Assembly (NCBI RefSeq): GCF_000473265.1
Contig: NZ_KI421511.1
Span: 4,067,560 to 4,131,559 of the forward strand
Direction: 5' to 3'
Source of the DNA: Amycolatopsis thermoflava N1165
GTDB lineage: Bacteria > Actinomycetota > Actinomycetes > Mycobacteriales > Pseudonocardiaceae
DNA: 64,000 nt
The position numbers and the translations under genes are program-made. Each line of letters opens with the position of its first letter. Within the stretch, counting starts at the first letter, position 1. Below are positions 33,843 to 43,809 of the stretch, piece by piece. The notes beneath the pieces are model-generated. The model ran no database searches. It was not told where the DNA came from and saw only the letters and a list, made by a program, of their open reading frames with translations.

Positions 33843-34130
33843 TCACTCCTCGACGAAGCCGTCCAGCCCGCCCTGCGCCGGCGACCAGTGCTCGACGACT
33901 TGATCCACACGACCGGGTGATGATGTTGAGCGAAGGGTGTCAAGTAGCTGCTGACAGTTGTCCCGACTACCCTCCGCCAATACCCGAACACGCCCGTCGT
34001 CGAGGTTGCGCGCACTGCCGACCAGGCCGAGCTCCAGCGCCCTGCACCTGGTCCACCAGCGGAAACCCACTCCCTGAACCCGTCCGCCGACCCACGCCGT
34101 GAGCCGGACGGCGTCCTTTTCACCCGTCAC
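33843..34130 (-). CDS. acyP: Acylphosphatase
   Basis: A 95-residue acylphosphatase that hydrolyses carboxyl-phosphate bonds. [14 protein letters not shown] carries the catalytic Arg loop near residue 15 and [15 protein letters not shown] carries the catalytic Asn near residue 40. GTG 34130 is chosen as the family-length start, with AGGGGAC immediately upstream. It precedes smc by 121 bp on the same strand; the acyP-smc order is conserved in actinobacteria. Confidence 0.9.
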   Translation of the reverse strand: MTGEKDAVRLTAWVGGRVQGVGFRWWTRCRALELGLVGSARNLDDGRVRVLAEGSRDNCQQLLDTLRSTSSPGRVDQVVEHWSPAQGGLDGFVEE

Positions 34131-34298
34131 GTCCCCTATCCTGCCGGAAGCTTTCCGAATGCGGAGGGTGATCATGCCGGTGCTCCTGGACAGATCGGTA
34201 TTCACTCCCAGTGCTAATCTCCCCGGCAGGCGCCACCATTCGGGCTCACCCGTCCGGATGTGCTCAAGCCGGTTTCCCCGCCAGTCAAGGAGCGTCAA

Positions 34299-34922
34299 AT
34301 GGCCCACATGGGTCGTCGGACCGAGGTGTCCCCGCCACGCGACTCCGCCTCGCGCAGCCAGCGCAGCGGCTACGTGCTGCTCGCGGTCAGCGGCGTCGTG
34401 CTCGCCACCGCGTTCGGCGGACTGGCCACGATCATCGCACCGGGCGGCTCGCCGAAGGTCGCGGTGCCGGGGGGCACCAACTCGACGTCGGGGGCGCAGC
34501 TCATCCCCGGCGACGCGGCGCCCGGCCAGACGCCGGTGACCGTCGACGGTGTGGCGATCCCCGCGGGCACCCGCACGGCCGTGGTGACCACCAACCCGGA
34601 CGGGACGCAGGTCGTGACGCTGGTGCCGGCCGAGGGCTCCGGCGAGGCGCCGATAGTGCTGCCGCCCGGCACGCCGCTGCCGCCCGGCACGGTCATCCCG
34701 CCCGGCACCACGCTCCCGCCGGGCACCACGACCACTCCCCCGCGCAGCGACACCACCGCGACGCGAACCACGCCTACGCAGCCGCCCACCAGCACGTCAA
34801 CGAGCACGCCGTCGTCGTCCTCGAGCAGCGAGACATCGACCAGCACGCCGACCGAAAGCCCGACGCAACCACCGTCGGACTCAACCACCAACGACAGCAC
34901 GACTCCGAGCGGGCAGGCCTGA
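34299..34922 (+). CDS. Membrane-anchored Pro/Thr/Ser-rich protein
   Basis: The 207-residue protein has a short basic N-terminus, one transmembrane helix (residues about 24-46, [20 protein letters not shown]) and a long low-complexity extracellular part. Residues 120-150 contain repeats of the PPGT unit and residues 155-207 are Thr/Ser/Pro-rich. This suggests a wall-spanning stalk, possibly glycosylated. ATG 34299 follows AAGGAG. TAATCT at 34215-34220 may be a -10. It overlaps the convergent membrane-protein gene by 42 bp. No family is recognised. Confidence 0.7.
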   Translation: MAHMGRRTEVSPPRDSASRSQRSGYVLLAVSGVVLATAFGGLATIIAPGGSPKVAVPGGTNSTSGAQLIPGDAAPGQTPVTVDGVAIPAGTRTAVVTTNPDGTQVVTLVPAEGSGEAPIVLPPGTPLPPGTVIPPGTTLPPGTTTTPPRSDTTATRTTPTQPPTSTSTSTPSSSSSSETSTSTPTESPTQPPSDSTTNDSTTPSGQA

Positions 34923-35540
34923 TCGCCGTCGGCTGACCAGCCGCGTCACCAGCGCGATCACCGACAGCAGCGGGATCGGAAAGCCCAGCACCAGGCCGAT
35001 CCCGGCGTCGGCGAGCGGGGCGCACACCGCGGCGGCGAACACCCACACCGGACCGGTCTGCGGTTTCGCGGCACCGGCCCAGGGCGTGCGCTTCCACGGT
35101 TTCGCTACCGACAGCCAGGCCTGGAACGCGATCGCGCTCACCATGAGCACGGTGCCGGCGACGAGACCCCACGGCGCGGGTGACGGATCCCCTGCCAGGG
35201 CCGCCTGTTCGGCGTCCGCCAGGGCCGGGGACAGCACGATGATGGCGACGTTGAACTGCACCACGGTGATCGTGAACTTGCCGAACACCCACCAGTGCCG
35301 GAAGAACCCCCACGGCGTCGCGGCCGCGAGCAGGAACCCGGTGAACGCGGACGCGTTGGCCAGCGGGGCGAGCAGGTGCAGGTCGATGGCGTGGGCCATG
35401 GACATCGCGCTCGCCCGGCGGCCGGGATCCCCGCCCGAGCCGATCAGCATGAGCACGAACAACGTGAGCGCCTCGGCCATCCAGCCGACGGACGTGATGA
35501 TGTGCAACCAGACGGCCGCGTGCCGCCAACTCTTGAGCAT
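34881..35540 (-). CDS. Integral membrane protein (DUF2269-like)
   Basis: A 219-residue protein with about five transmembrane helices: VWLHIITSVGWMAEALTLFV, a segment with ANASAFTGFLLAAATPWGFF, FTITVVQFNVAIIVLS, VAGTVLMVSAIAFQAWL and VWVFAAAVCAPLADAGIG. The His in the first helix and the HWW turn recall DUF2269 membrane proteins, some of which may bind heme, but this is weak. ATG 35540 (MLKSWRH) is preferred to an upstream ATG because it begins just before helix one. It is convergent with the Pro/Thr-rich gene, sharing 42 bp. Function unknown. Confidence 0.65.
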   Translation of the reverse strand: MLKSWRHAAVWLHIITSVGWMAEALTLFVLMLIGSGGDPGRRASAMSMAHAIDLHLLAPLANASAFTGFLLAAATPWGFFRHWWVFGKFTITVVQFNVAIIVLSPALADAEQAALAGDPSPAPWGLVAGTVLMVSAIAFQAWLSVAKPWKRTPWAGAAKPQTGPVWVFAAAVCAPLADAGIGLVLGFPIPLLSVIALVTRLVSRRRSGLPARSRAVVGG

Positions 35541-35657
35541 GCTTCCGAGGCTGCCGCCCGGGAAAGCCGCCCACATCGGGCGACGCCCGGATCTCTGCCC
35601 TGGTACGGAAGTCGCCGGATGTTGACAGGGCGGATCACCCTCGGGCGACCGCTCCGG

Positions 35658-35703
35658 GCGACAAGTCAGCCACTCCGGGCGGCGACTTGGCCACCCCAGG
35701 GCG
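35658..35703. repeat. Two degenerate tandem repeat units, same family as 48921-49003
   Basis: Two units of 24 and 22 bp (35658-35681, 35682-35703) share GCGAC, GCCAC(T/C)CC and a GG(G)CG end. A shortened unit GCGACCGCTCCGGG precedes them. The same consensus recurs four times at 48921-49003. Confidence 0.65.
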
Positions 35704-35715
35704 GCGGGGCCGCGC

Positions 35716-35740
35716 CGCCGGCGGGGGTCACACGCCGGCG
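35716..35740 (-). terminator. Possible hairpin downstream of the kdp operon
   Basis: CGCCGGCG (35716-35723) and CGCCGGCG (35733-35740) can form an 8-bp GC stem with a 9-base loop, 40 bp past the kdpE stop. No T-run follows. Each arm is itself palindromic, so other folds are possible. Confidence 0.4.
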
Positions 35741-35780
35741 GGCGCTGCCGGGCGGCAGGCCCCGCGGAGCGGCGCCGGGA

Positions 35781-36473
35781 TCAGGCCTCGAAGCGGTACC
35801 CCATCCCGGGCTCGGTGATCAGGTGCCTCGGCCGGGACGGCTCCCGCTCCAGTTTCCGCCGCAGCTGCGCCAGGTAGACCCGCAGGTAGTGGGACTCGTT
35901 CTCGTACCCCGGACCCCACACCTCCCGCAGCAGCTGCTTCTGCGCCACCAACCGGCCGCGGTTGCGCACCAGCAGCTCCAGCACCCCCCACTCGGTCTTC
36001 GTCAGGTGCACCTCGACCCCGTCGCGGTGCACCTTCTTCGCCAGCAGGTCCAGCGTGAACGACTCGGTCTCGATCAGCGCCTCGCCCTCCGCGGGCGGCA
36101 CCGCGGAGCGCCGCATGGCCGCGCGCAGCCTGGCGAGCAGCTCGTCCATCCCGAACGGCTTCGTCACGTAATCATCCGCGCCCAGGTCGAGCGCCTTGAC
36201 CTTGTCGGGCGACTCGCCGCGCGCGGACAACACGATGATCGGCACCGTGGTCCACCCGCGTAGCCCGGTGATCACGTCCGTGCCGTCGATGTCCGGCAAC
36301 CCCAGGTCCAGCACCACGACGTCCGGCTTCGTGTCGGCCACCGCCCGCAGCGCCGCCGCCCCGTCGTGCGCCGTCACCACCTTGTACCCGCGCGCGGTCA
36401 GGTTGATCCGCAGCGCGCGCACGATCTGCGGCTCGTCGTCGACCACCAGTACCGTGCCGGTCTGCTCGGTCAC
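35781..36473 (-). CDS. kdpE: KDP operon response regulator KdpE
   Basis: The 230-residue OmpR-type response regulator activates kdp transcription. The receiver domain has Asp12/Asp13, phospho-acceptor Asp56 in VVLDLGLPD, and VTKPFGMDELLARL with the conserved Lys. The C-terminal winged helix contains HLTKTEWGVLELLVRNRGRL and RVYLAQLRRKLE and ends GMGYRFEA. GTG 36473 overlaps the kdpD stop by four bases (GTGA). It is last in the six-gene kdp operon. Confidence 0.95.
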   Translation of the reverse strand: MTEQTGTVLVVDDEPQIVRALRINLTARGYKVVTAHDGAAALRAVADTKPDVVVLDLGLPDIDGTDVITGLRGWTTVPIIVLSARGESPDKVKALDLGADDYVTKPFGMDELLARLRAAMRRSAVPPAEGEALIETESFTLDLLAKKVHRDGVEVHLTKTEWGVLELLVRNRGRLVAQKQLLREVWGPGYENESHYLRVYLAQLRRKLEREPSRPRHLITEPGMGYRFEA

Positions 36474-39016
36474 GGAGCCACCTCCTTCAGCACCACCGGC
36501 ACCACGTCGGGAGCCTGGCACGCCTTGAGCGCCACCACCACTGTGAGCCCGCCACCGGGCGTGTCCTCCGCCCGGATCGTGCCGCCCATGGCCTCGGTGA
36601 ATCCTTTCGCGACGGACAACCCGAGCCCGACCCCGGGCGTCGCGTCCCGGTCCCCGAGCCTTTGAAATGGCGCGAACGCCGCCTCCGCCATCCCCTTCTT
36701 CAAGCCGCGCCCGTGGTCCACGATCCGCAGCTCGACCCACTCCGCGTACGCCGAACCCCGCACCGCCACCGGACCGCCGCCGTGCCGCAACGCGTTGTCC
36801 AGCACGTTCGCGATCACCCGCTCCAGCAGCCCGGGATCGGCCATCACCGCGGGCAGCCGCTCGTCCACCTCGACCGCGACCGACTCCGAACCGTCCACAT
36901 TCGACAGCGCGTGCGCCACCACCTCGTCGTACCCCACCGGCCGCAGGTGCGTCCGCACCGCCCCGGCCGCCAGCCGCGACGAGTCGAGCAGGTTGTTCAC
37001 CAGCCGGGCGAGCCGGTCGGTCGACTCCTCCGCCGCCTCCAGCAGCTCCTCGGTGTCCTCCGGCGACAGGTCGATGTCCTGCGCCCGCAGGCTCCCGATC
37101 GCGGCCTTGATCGAGGTCAACGGCGTGCGCAGGTCGTGGCCCAGCGCGGACAGCAACGCCGTGCGCAGCTGGGTCGCCTCGGCCTGGCGCTCGGCTTCCG
37201 CCTGTGCGGCCGCCATCCGCTGCTGCCGCAACGCGAGCAGCGCCTGCCCGGCCGCCGCCTCCAGCGCGCGCCGGTCCGCCGCGGGCAACGCCCGGCCCCG
37301 CAACGTCAGGTGCACGTCCGCGGTGACCGGGATGTCCACATCGGCTTCGTCCGGCTTGCCGCACGGGTTGACGCCGGCGTGCTCGGCCACCTGCCAGTTC
37401 CCGTCGCGCTTTTCCAGCAGCACCACGCATTCCATGCCGAAGTTCTCGCGCACCTTCTCCAGCAGCCGCGGCAATGGCTCGGCGTTGGTCAGCACCGTGC
37501 GCGCGTAGGACGCCAGCAACGCCGCCTCCGTGCGCGCCTGCGCCGCCTGGGTGGCCCGCCGCGCCGCCCGGTCCACGACCAGCGCGACCAGCACCCCGAC
37601 CAGGACCATCGCGACCAGGGTGATCACGTTGCTCTGCGCGTGCACGGTCAGCGTGTAGAGCGGTTCGGTGAAGAAGAAGTTCAGCAACCCGGCCGACAGC
37701 AGCGCCGCCACCAGCGCCGGTCCCAGCCCGCCGACCAGCGCGACCACCACCGTGGCGAGGAAGTAGTCGACCACGTCGGTGGAGAAGTCCAGCTCCCGGC
37801 GCAGCAGCACCCCGGTCAGCGTGGCCAGGGCGGGCGCGAGGAACGCCAGCACCCAGCCGGCCAGCAGCCGCGACGGCGCCAGCGGGCTGCGCCTGCCCAG
37901 CCACGACCGCAGCCGTCCGCCCGCCTCGTCGTGGGTCACCATGTGCACGTCGATCTGCCCGGACCGCTGCACCACCGTCGCGCCGATGCCCTCGTCGAAC
38001 AGCCGCGCGACACGCGACCGCCGGGACGTGCCCAGCACGAGCTGCGTCGCGTTGACGCCGCGCGCGAAGTCCAGCAGCGCGGTCGGCACGTCGTCGCCGA
38101 CGACGGTGTGGAACGTGCCGCCCAGCTGGTCGGTGAGCTTGCGGTACCGGCCGGTCTCGACGTGCCCGAGCGCGGACAGCCCGTCGCCGCGCAGGACGTG
38201 CAGCACCAGCAGCTCCGCTCCGGCCCTGGTGGCGATGCGGCTGCCGCGCCGGATCAGCGTCTCGCTCTCCGGGCCGCCGGTGATCGCGACGACCACCCGC
38301 TCCCGCGTCTCCCACGTGTCGGTGATGCGCTGCTCGGCGCGGTAGCGCTGCAACGCCACGTCCACCTGGTCGGCCACCCACAGCAGCGCCAGCTCGCGCA
38401 GGGCGGTGAGGTTGCCGGTGCGGAAGTAGTTGCCCAGCGCGGCGTCGATCCGCTCCGCCGGGTAGACGTTGCCGTGCGCGAGCCGCCGCCGCAGCGCCTC
38501 CGGCGTGATGTCGACCAGCTCCACCTGCTCGGCCCGGCGCACGACGTCGTCGGGCACGGTCTCCTGCTGCGCGACGCCGGTGATGCGCTCCACGACGTCG
38601 CTCAGGCTCTCCAGGTGCTGCACGTTCACGGTCGACAGCACGTCGATCCCGGCGGCGAGCAGCTCCTCGATGTCCTGCCAGCGCTTCTCGTTGCGCGAGC
38701 CGGGCACGTTGGTGTGCGCCAGCTCGTCCACAATGGCCACCTCGGGGGCGCGGGCGAGCACCGCGTCCACGTCCAGCTCCTCGAAGTCGCGGCCGCGGTA
38801 GGTCATCCGCCGCCGCGGCACCGCCTCGATGCCCTCCAGCAGCGCCGCTGTCTTCGCCCGGCCGTGGGTCTCGACCAGCCCGGCGACCACGTCGGTGCCG
38901 CGGTCGAGGCGGCGCCGCGCCTCGCCCAGCATGGCGTAGGTCTTGCCGACGCCGGGCGCCGCGCCGAGGTAGATGCGCAGCTCTCCCCGGCGCGGCGGTT
39001 CCTTCTCCACGTCCAC
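36470..39016 (-). CDS. kdpD: Sensor histidine kinase KdpD
   Basis: The 848-residue sensor detects potassium limitation or turgor and phosphorylates KdpE. Domains in order: KdpD N-terminal domain with Walker A GAAPGVGKTYA near residue 18 and VDELAHTNVPGSRNEKRWQD; a universal-stress-like domain to about residue 370; four close transmembrane helices near 390-500; a GAF-like region; HisKA with ALGHDLRTPLTSIKA (phospho-His about residue 627); and an HATPase domain with DNALRHGG and GVGLGLSVAKGF. GTG 39016 starts four bases after the kdpC stop. Confidence 0.96.
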   Translation of the reverse strand: MDVEKEPPRRGELRIYLGAAPGVGKTYAMLGEARRRLDRGTDVVAGLVETHGRAKTAALLEGIEAVPRRRMTYRGRDFEELDVDAVLARAPEVAIVDELAHTNVPGSRNEKRWQDIEELLAAGIDVLSTVNVQHLESLSDVVERITGVAQQETVPDDVVRRAEQVELVDITPEALRRRLAHGNVYPAERIDAALGNYFRTGNLTALRELALLWVADQVDVALQRYRAEQRITDTWETRERVVVAITGGPESETLIRRGSRIATRAGAELLVLHVLRGDGLSALGHVETGRYRKLTDQLGGTFHTVVGDDVPTALLDFARGVNATQLVLGTSRRSRVARLFDEGIGATVVQRSGQIDVHMVTHDEAGGRLRSWLGRRSPLAPSRLLAGWVLAFLAPALATLTGVLLRRELDFSTDVVDYFLATVVVALVGGLGPALVAALLSAGLLNFFFTEPLYTLTVHAQSNVITLVAMVLVGVLVALVVDRAARRATQAAQARTEAALLASYARTVLTNAEPLPRLLEKVRENFGMECVVLLEKRDGNWQVAEHAGVNPCGKPDEADVDIPVTADVHLTLRGRALPAADRRALEAAAGQALLALRQQRMAAAQAEAERQAEATQLRTALLSALGHDLRTPLTSIKAAIGSLRAQDIDLSPEDTEELLEAAEESTDRLARLVNNLLDSSRLAAGAVRTHLRPVGYDEVVAHALSNVDGSESVAVEVDERLPAVMADPGLLERVIANVLDNALRHGGGPVAVRGSAYAEWVELRIVDHGRGLKKGMAEAAFAPFQRLGDRDATPGVGLGLSVAKGFTEAMGGTIRAEDTPGGGLTVVVALKACQAPDVVPVVLKEVAP

Positions 39017-39020
39017 GCTT

Positions 39021-39608
39021 TCAGTGTGCTCCTGCCGACTGGACGGCGAGGTTGAGTTCGAGCACGTTCACCCCGGGGACGCCGATGCCGTGACCGGTCG
39101 TGTTCGCCTCGACCAGCCGGCGGACGCGGTCCTCGGTCAGCCCCGTGTTGCGCGCCACCCGCGGCACCTGCAGGTCGGCGTAGGCGACGCTGATGGTCGG
39201 GTCGAGGCCCGACCCCGAGGCCGTGACCGCGTCCGCGGGCACCGCGTCCGGCGAGACGCCCTCGCGCTGTGCGATGGCCGCCCTGCGCTCCTCGACGGCC
39301 GCGACCAGGTCGGAGTTGAACCCGCCCTTGTTCGACCCGCCGGACACCGACGGGTCACCGGTCGCGGACGGCCGGGTGTGGAAGTACGGGTCGTGCGCCG
39401 GGTCGGCCGGGACCGGGTCGATCCCGATCAGCGACGAGCCCACGACCTGCCCGTTCGCCGTCACGAGCGACCCCTCGGCGTTGTCGTGCAGCCCCGGGAT
39501 CCGGGACACCGCCCACACGCCCAGCGGGTAGACCACCCCGAGCAGCACCGTGAACACCAGCAGCACCCGCAGGCCGGCGCCGGTCTGCTTCAGCAGATTC
39601 TTGATCAT
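39021..39608 (-). CDS. kdpC: Potassium-transporting ATPase subunit KdpC
   Basis: The 195-residue subunit stabilises the KdpA-KdpB complex. It has one N-terminal transmembrane helix (VLLVFTVLLGVVYPLGVWAV) and the typical DPYFHTRPSAT, GGSNKGGFNSDLVAAV and GLDPTISVAYADLQVPRVA segments, ending NVLELNLAV. ATG 39608 is two bases after the kdpB stop. Length fits the family. Confidence 0.96.
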   Translation of the reverse strand: MIKNLLKQTGAGLRVLLVFTVLLGVVYPLGVWAVSRIPGLHDNAEGSLVTANGQVVGSSLIGIDPVPADPAHDPYFHTRPSATGDPSVSGGSNKGGFNSDLVAAVEERRAAIAQREGVSPDAVPADAVTASGSGLDPTISVAYADLQVPRVARNTGLTEDRVRRLVEANTTGHGIGVPGVNVLELNLAVQSAGAH

Positions 39609-39610
39609 GA

Positions 39611-41653
39611 CTACCCGATTCCTGGGATGAAACGGACGACGAGGTCGATGAGCCAGATGCCGAGGAACGGCGTCGCGATGCCGCCGACCCCGTAGACCAG
39701 CAGGTTGCGCCGCAGCAGCGCGGACGCGCTGGACGGCTGGTACCGCACGCCCCGCAGCGCGAGCGGGATCAGCACCACGATGATCAGCGCGTTGAAGATC
39801 ACCGCGGACAGGATCGCCGACCGCGGGGTCGCCAGGTGCAGGATGTTCAGCGCGGCCAGCTGCGGGAAGATCGCCACGAACATGGCGGGCAGGATCGCGA
39901 AGTACTTCGCGAGGTCGTTGGCGATGCTGAACGTCGTCAGCGCGCCGCGGGTGATCAGCAGCTGCTTGCCGATCTCCACGATCTCGATCAGCTTCGTCGG
40001 GTCCGAGTCGAGGTCGACCATGTTGCCGGCCTCCTTCGCGGCCGACGTGCCGGTGTTCATCGCGACCCCGACGTCGGACGCGGCCAGCGCGGGTGCGTCG
40101 TTGGTGCCGTCGCCGGTCATCGCGACCAGGCGGCCGCCCTCCTGCTCGCGGTGGATGAGCGCCATCTTGTCCTCGGGCTTGGCCTCGGCGAGGTAGTCGT
40201 CGACGCCGGCGTCCTCGGCGATGGCCTTCGCGGTGCGCGGGTTGTCGCCGGTGATCATCACCGTCTTGATGCCCATCCGGCGCAGCTCGGCGAACCGTTC
40301 CCGCATGCCCGGCTTGACGACGTCGGACAGCCGGATCACGCCACGAACGAACGCGCGCCCGCCGGTCAGCTCGGCGACCACCAGCGGGGTGCCGCCCTGT
40401 TCGCTGATCTCGTCGACGATCCGCTCGGTCTCGTCCGGGAAGTCGCCGCCGTGCTCCCGCACCCACTCGCGGACGGCGCTCGCCGCGCCCTTGCGGACCT
40501 GACGGCCCGGCAGGTCGACGCCGCTCATCCGGGTCTGCGCGGTGAACGGGACGAACTCGCCGCCGCCGGGAACCGTGGTGCCCTCGGTCAGCTCGACGAC
40601 GCTGCGGCCCTCCGGGGTGCCGTCCGCGAGGCTGGACAGCCGGGCGGCCTCGGCCAGCTGGTGCCGGTCCGTCGAGCCGACCGGGATCAGCTCGGTCGCC
40701 CGCCGGTTGCCGAAGGTGATCGTGCCGGTCTTGTCCAGCAGCAGCGTCGACACGTCACCGGCGGCCTCGACCGCGCGGCCGGACGTGGCGAGCACGTTGC
40801 GCTGAACCAGCCGGTCCATCCCGGCGATGCCGATCGCCGACAGCAGCGCGCCGATCGTCGTCGGGATGAGGCACACCAGCAGCGCGGTCAGCACGATCAC
40901 CGACTGCTCGCTGCCGGAGTAGGCGGCCATCGGCTGCAGCGCCACGACGGCGAGCAGGAAGATGATCGTCAGCGTGGACAGCAGGATCGTCAGGGCGACC
41001 TCGTTCGGGGTCTTCTGCCGTGACGCGCCCTCCACCAGCGCGATCATCCGGTCCACGAAGGACTCGCCGGGTTTGGTGGTGATCCGGACGACGATCCGGT
41101 CGCTCAGCACCGTCGTGCCGCCGGTGACGGCCGAGCGGTCGCCGCCGGATTCGCGGATCACCGGCGCGGATTCCCCGGTGATGGCCGATTCGTCGACCGT
41201 CGCGATGCCCTCGACCACGTCGCCGTCGCCGGGGATGGTCTCGCCAGCCTCGACGACCACCAGGTCGCCCACCCGCAGTTCGACGCCCGGCACGCGTTCC
41301 TCGCCGTCCGGGGTGAGCCGCCGCGCGACGGTCTCCTTCTTGGTGCGGCGCAACGACTCCGCCTGCGCCTTGCCGCGCCCCTCGGCGACGGCCTCGGCCA
41401 GGTTCGCGAACACGACCGTGAACCACAGCCACACCGCGATCAGGATCGTGAACACGCTCGGGTCGGTGACCGCGAAGACCGTGGTGAGCACCGAGCCCAC
41501 CCACACCACGAACATGACCGGGTTGCGGACCTGGTGCCGCGGGTGGAGCTTGCGCAGCGCGTCGGGCAGCGAGGTCAGCAGCTGCCGTCCGTTGAACACG
41601 CCCGCGCCGACGCGAGCCGGCGTTTCGACGGGCCGGTCTTGGGTGATGGTCAT
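39611..41653 (-). CDS. kdpB: Potassium-transporting P-type ATPase subunit KdpB
   Basis: The 680-residue P-type ATPase energises high-affinity potassium uptake. Asp307 in [12 protein letters not shown] is phosphorylated. TGES in the actuator domain ([11 protein letters not shown]), the nucleotide-binding region and [16 protein letters not shown] are intact. Seven transmembrane helices are expected. ATG 41653 (MTITQDRP) overlaps the kdpA stop by four bases; in-frame codons further upstream lie inside kdpA. Confidence 0.97.
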   Translation of the reverse strand: MTITQDRPVETPARVGAGVFNGRQLLTSLPDALRKLHPRHQVRNPVMFVVWVGSVLTTVFAVTDPSVFTILIAVWLWFTVVFANLAEAVAEGRGKAQAESLRRTKKETVARRLTPDGEERVPGVELRVGDLVVVEAGETIPGDGDVVEGIATVDESAITGESAPVIRESGGDRSAVTGGTTVLSDRIVVRITTKPGESFVDRMIALVEGASRQKTPNEVALTILLSTLTIIFLLAVVALQPMAAYSGSEQSVIVLTALLVCLIPTTIGALLSAIGIAGMDRLVQRNVLATSGRAVEAAGDVSTLLLDKTGTITFGNRRATELIPVGSTDRHQLAEAARLSSLADGTPEGRSVVELTEGTTVPGGGEFVPFTAQTRMSGVDLPGRQVRKGAASAVREWVREHGGDFPDETERIVDEISEQGGTPLVVAELTGGRAFVRGVIRLSDVVKPGMRERFAELRRMGIKTVMITGDNPRTAKAIAEDAGVDDYLAEAKPEDKMALIHREQEGGRLVAMTGDGTNDAPALAASDVGVAMNTGTSAAKEAGNMVDLDSDPTKLIEIVEIGKQLLITRGALTTFSIANDLAKYFAILPAMFVAIFPQLAALNILHLATPRSAILSAVIFNALIIVVLIPLALRGVRYQPSSASALLRRNLLVYGVGGIATPFLGIWLIDLVVRFIPGIG

Positions 41654-43311
41654 GCCATGGCCTCCGCGATGGGACCGAGCGCGAGCGCCGGGACGAACGT
41701 CAGCGCCGCGACGAGCAGGATGGTTCCGGCGAGCACGGAGCCGAACAGCGGCCCGGTCGTCGGCAGGGTGCCCGCGGTCTCCGGCACCTTCTTCTGCGCG
41801 GCCAGCGAACCGGCCAGGCACAGGACCGCGATGATCGGCACGAACCGGCCGATCAGCATCGCCACCGACAGCGAGGACTGGAACCAGCCGTCCGTCACTG
41901 TGATGCCGGCGAAGGCGCTGCCGTTGTTGTTGCCGGTGGAGGCGTACGCGTAGAGCACTTCGGACAGTCCGTGCGCCCCGCTGTTGCCCAGCGCGCCCGC
42001 GGTGCCCGGCATGAGCAGGGCCGCGCCGGCGCCGAGCAGGACGACCGCGGGCATCGCCAGCATCGCGATCGCGGCGGCGGTGACCTCGCGCTTGCCGAGC
42101 TTCTTGCCCAGGTATTCCGGGGTGCGGCCGACCATCAGGCCGGCCAGGAACATCGCGATGATCGCCATCACCAGGATGCCGTACAGACCGGTGCCGACAC
42201 CGCCCGGCGAGACCTCGCCGAACAGCATGTGCAGCAGGGTCATGCCGCCGCCGAGGCCGCTGTAGCTGTCGTGCAACGAGTTCACCGCGCCCGTCGAGGT
42301 GCCGGTGGTGCTGGTGGCGAACAGCGACGACGCGCCGATGCCGAACCGCTGCTCCTTGCCCTCCAGGTTCGCGCCCGCCAGCAACGCCGCGGGGCCGTTG
42401 GGGTGCGATTCGGCCCACCAGGTCACCGCGAGCACGAACGTCCACAGCAGACCCACCACCGACAGCAGGACGTACCCCTGCTTGGGATTGCCGACGAGCC
42501 TGCCGAACGTCCGGGTCAGCGACACCGGGATCACCAGGATCAGGAAGATCTCGATCAGGTCGGTCCAGACGTTCGGGTTCTCGAACGGGTGCGCGGAGTT
42601 GGCGTTGAAGATGCCGCCGCCGTTGGTGCCGAGTTCCTTGATGACCTCCTGGCTCGCCGTGGGCGCCATCGAGATGGTGCTCTGCGTGCCGTCCAGGCCG
42701 GTCACCGTGACGCCGGCGCGGAGGCTCTGCGTGACGCCCAGCGCGATCAGCACGATCGCGAACACGACCGACAGCGGCAGCAGGATCCGCACGGTGCCGC
42801 GGGTGAGATCGACCCAGAAGTTGCCGAGCCGGTCGGTCCTGGACCTCGTGAACCCGCGGACCAGCGCCATCGCGACCGACAGGCCGACCGCCGCGGACAG
42901 GAAGTTCTGCACCGTCAGCCCGGCCATCTGGACGAGGTGGCCCATGGTCGTCTCGGGCACGTAGGACTGCCAGTTCGTGTTGGTCACGAAACTGACCGCC
43001 GTGTTGAACGCGACGCCCGGATCGACCGCGCCGCGGCCGAGACTCAGCGGCAGGACGGACTGCAGGCGCTGCAGCAGGTACAGGAAGACGATGGACACCA
43101 GCGAGAACCCGAGCACGCCCAGCGCGTAGGTGGGCCAGCGCTGTTCGGAGGACGGGTCCACCCGGAACGCGCGGTACAGGCCGCGCTCCAGCTTGAGGTG
43201 CTTCTCGCTGGTGAACACGCGCGCCATGTAGTCGCCCAGCGGTTTGTGGACCAGGGCGAGCGCGGCGACGAGGATGCCGACCGTGACCAGGCCGGAGGCG
43301 AGGTCCGACAT
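41650..43311 (-). CDS. kdpA: Potassium-transporting ATPase subunit KdpA
   Basis: The 553-residue channel-like subunit binds and moves potassium. Selectivity-filter-like stretches are recognisable as [45 protein letters not shown] and [15 protein letters not shown] 43311 (MSDLASGL) sits after AGGAGG with ideal spacing and overlaps the kdpF stop by one base (TGATG). Confidence 0.97.
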   Translation of the reverse strand: MSDLASGLVTVGILVAALALVHKPLGDYMARVFTSEKHLKLERGLYRAFRVDPSSEQRWPTYALGVLGFSLVSIVFLYLLQRLQSVLPLSLGRGAVDPGVAFNTAVSFVTNTNWQSYVPETTMGHLVQMAGLTVQNFLSAAVGLSVAMALVRGFTRSRTDRLGNFWVDLTRGTVRILLPLSVVFAIVLIALGVTQSLRAGVTVTGLDGTQSTISMAPTASQEVIKELGTNGGGIFNANSAHPFENPNVWTDLIEIFLILVIPVSLTRTFGRLVGNPKQGYVLLSVVGLLWTFVLAVTWWAESHPNGPAALLAGANLEGKEQRFGIGASSLFATSTTGTSTGAVNSLHDSYSGLGGGMTLLHMLFGEVSPGGVGTGLYGILVMAIIAMFLAGLMVGRTPEYLGKKLGKREVTAAAIAMLAMPAVVLLGAGAALLMPGTAGALGNSGAHGLSEVLYAYASTGNNNGSAFAGITVTDGWFQSSLSVAMLIGRFVPIIAVLCLAGSLAAQKKVPETAGTLPTTGPLFGSVLAGTILLVAALTFVPALALGPIAEAMA

Positions 43312-43463
43312 CAGGCCCTCCTGTCGCCCGACCGCCACCCCTGGCGGTGGCGCTTCGCGCCGCTGTTTCGATCCGGCTTGATCAACGCGATGAACAGGTA
43401 GACGACCAGGCCCAGCGCCAGCACCCCGCCGACGACGTTGGCCACCACCCCGGCGCCGCTCAC
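43311..43463 (-). CDS. kdpF: KdpF, small subunit, with extended basic tail
   Basis: A 50-residue peptide. Residues 8-30 form one transmembrane helix ([20 protein letters not shown]) followed by IKPDR, the classical KdpF ending (usually about 30 residues). It then runs on for 18 basic residues to a stop that overlaps the kdpA ATG. The tail also encodes the kdpA ribosome-binding site. GTG 43463 overlaps the stop of the preceding small ORF (GTGA). KdpF stabilises the KdpABC complex. Confidence 0.8.
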   Translation of the reverse strand: MSGAGVVANVVGGVLALGLVVYLFIALIKPDRNSGAKRHRQGWRSGDRRA

Positions 43464-43543
43464 AGCTTCTCCAGCCCGCGCAACGTCAGCGCCAGCACCG
43501 CGAACACCGCGATCAGCAGCACGGCGTACAGCAGATCCGCCAC
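43460..43543 (-). CDS. 27-residue membrane peptide upstream of kdpF
   Basis: GTG 43543, preceded by GGAAGG, encodes a 27-residue peptide that is almost entirely one hydrophobic helix (LLYAVLLIAVFAVLALTLRG) with a LEKL end. It overlaps kdpF by four bases. It resembles KdpF in size and topology but not in the C-terminal motif. It may be a second small subunit of the pump or a regulatory leader peptide. Confidence 0.65.
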   Translation of the reverse strand: MADLLYAVLLIAVFAVLALTLRGLEKL

Positions 43544-43561
43544 TTCACACCTTCCAGCACG

Positions 43562-43580
43562 GGTCACCCGATCGGTGACC
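43562..43580. promoter_or_regulatory. Perfect 19-bp dyad upstream of the kdp operon
   Basis: GGTCACC-CGATC-GGTGACC is a perfect inverted repeat lying 19 bp upstream of the first small kdp ORF. CCGGTGAC follows at 43584-43591 as an extra half-site. This could be a KdpE or repressor site. I could not find a clear -35/-10 pair for the operon in 43581-43809. CGCCG-CTT-CGGCG (43641-43653) forms a small hairpin. Confidence 0.5.
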
Positions 43581-43809
43581 GCTCCGGTGACAGCCTGCGC
43601 TCGGATGTCCCGTCTCCTCGTCCGGATGACGGCGCCTTGACGCCGCTTCGGCGCGGATTTACGCGTTCTTGAGGTGCGTGTGCAACCGGCCACACTGCGT
43701 GAAATCCATCCCGTCAGAGCGGACGAATCGAGCAGACAGTTACCGGTGAGTTGTGTTACCACGGTGTTACGCATAGTTGTACTTGCTAAGCATCGGGAGG
43801 GTAGTACGC

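Noticed and set aside
29981-34102. A 1373-codon open frame antisense to smc
   Set aside because: It is rich in Leu/Arg/Gly with no domain, and smc on the other strand is complete with Walker A, signature and Walker B. Such frames arise from third-position GC bias.
36474-38381. Long in-frame extension of kdpE through kdpD
   Set aside because: It is an out-of-frame shadow of kdpD; KdpE starts normally at 36473.
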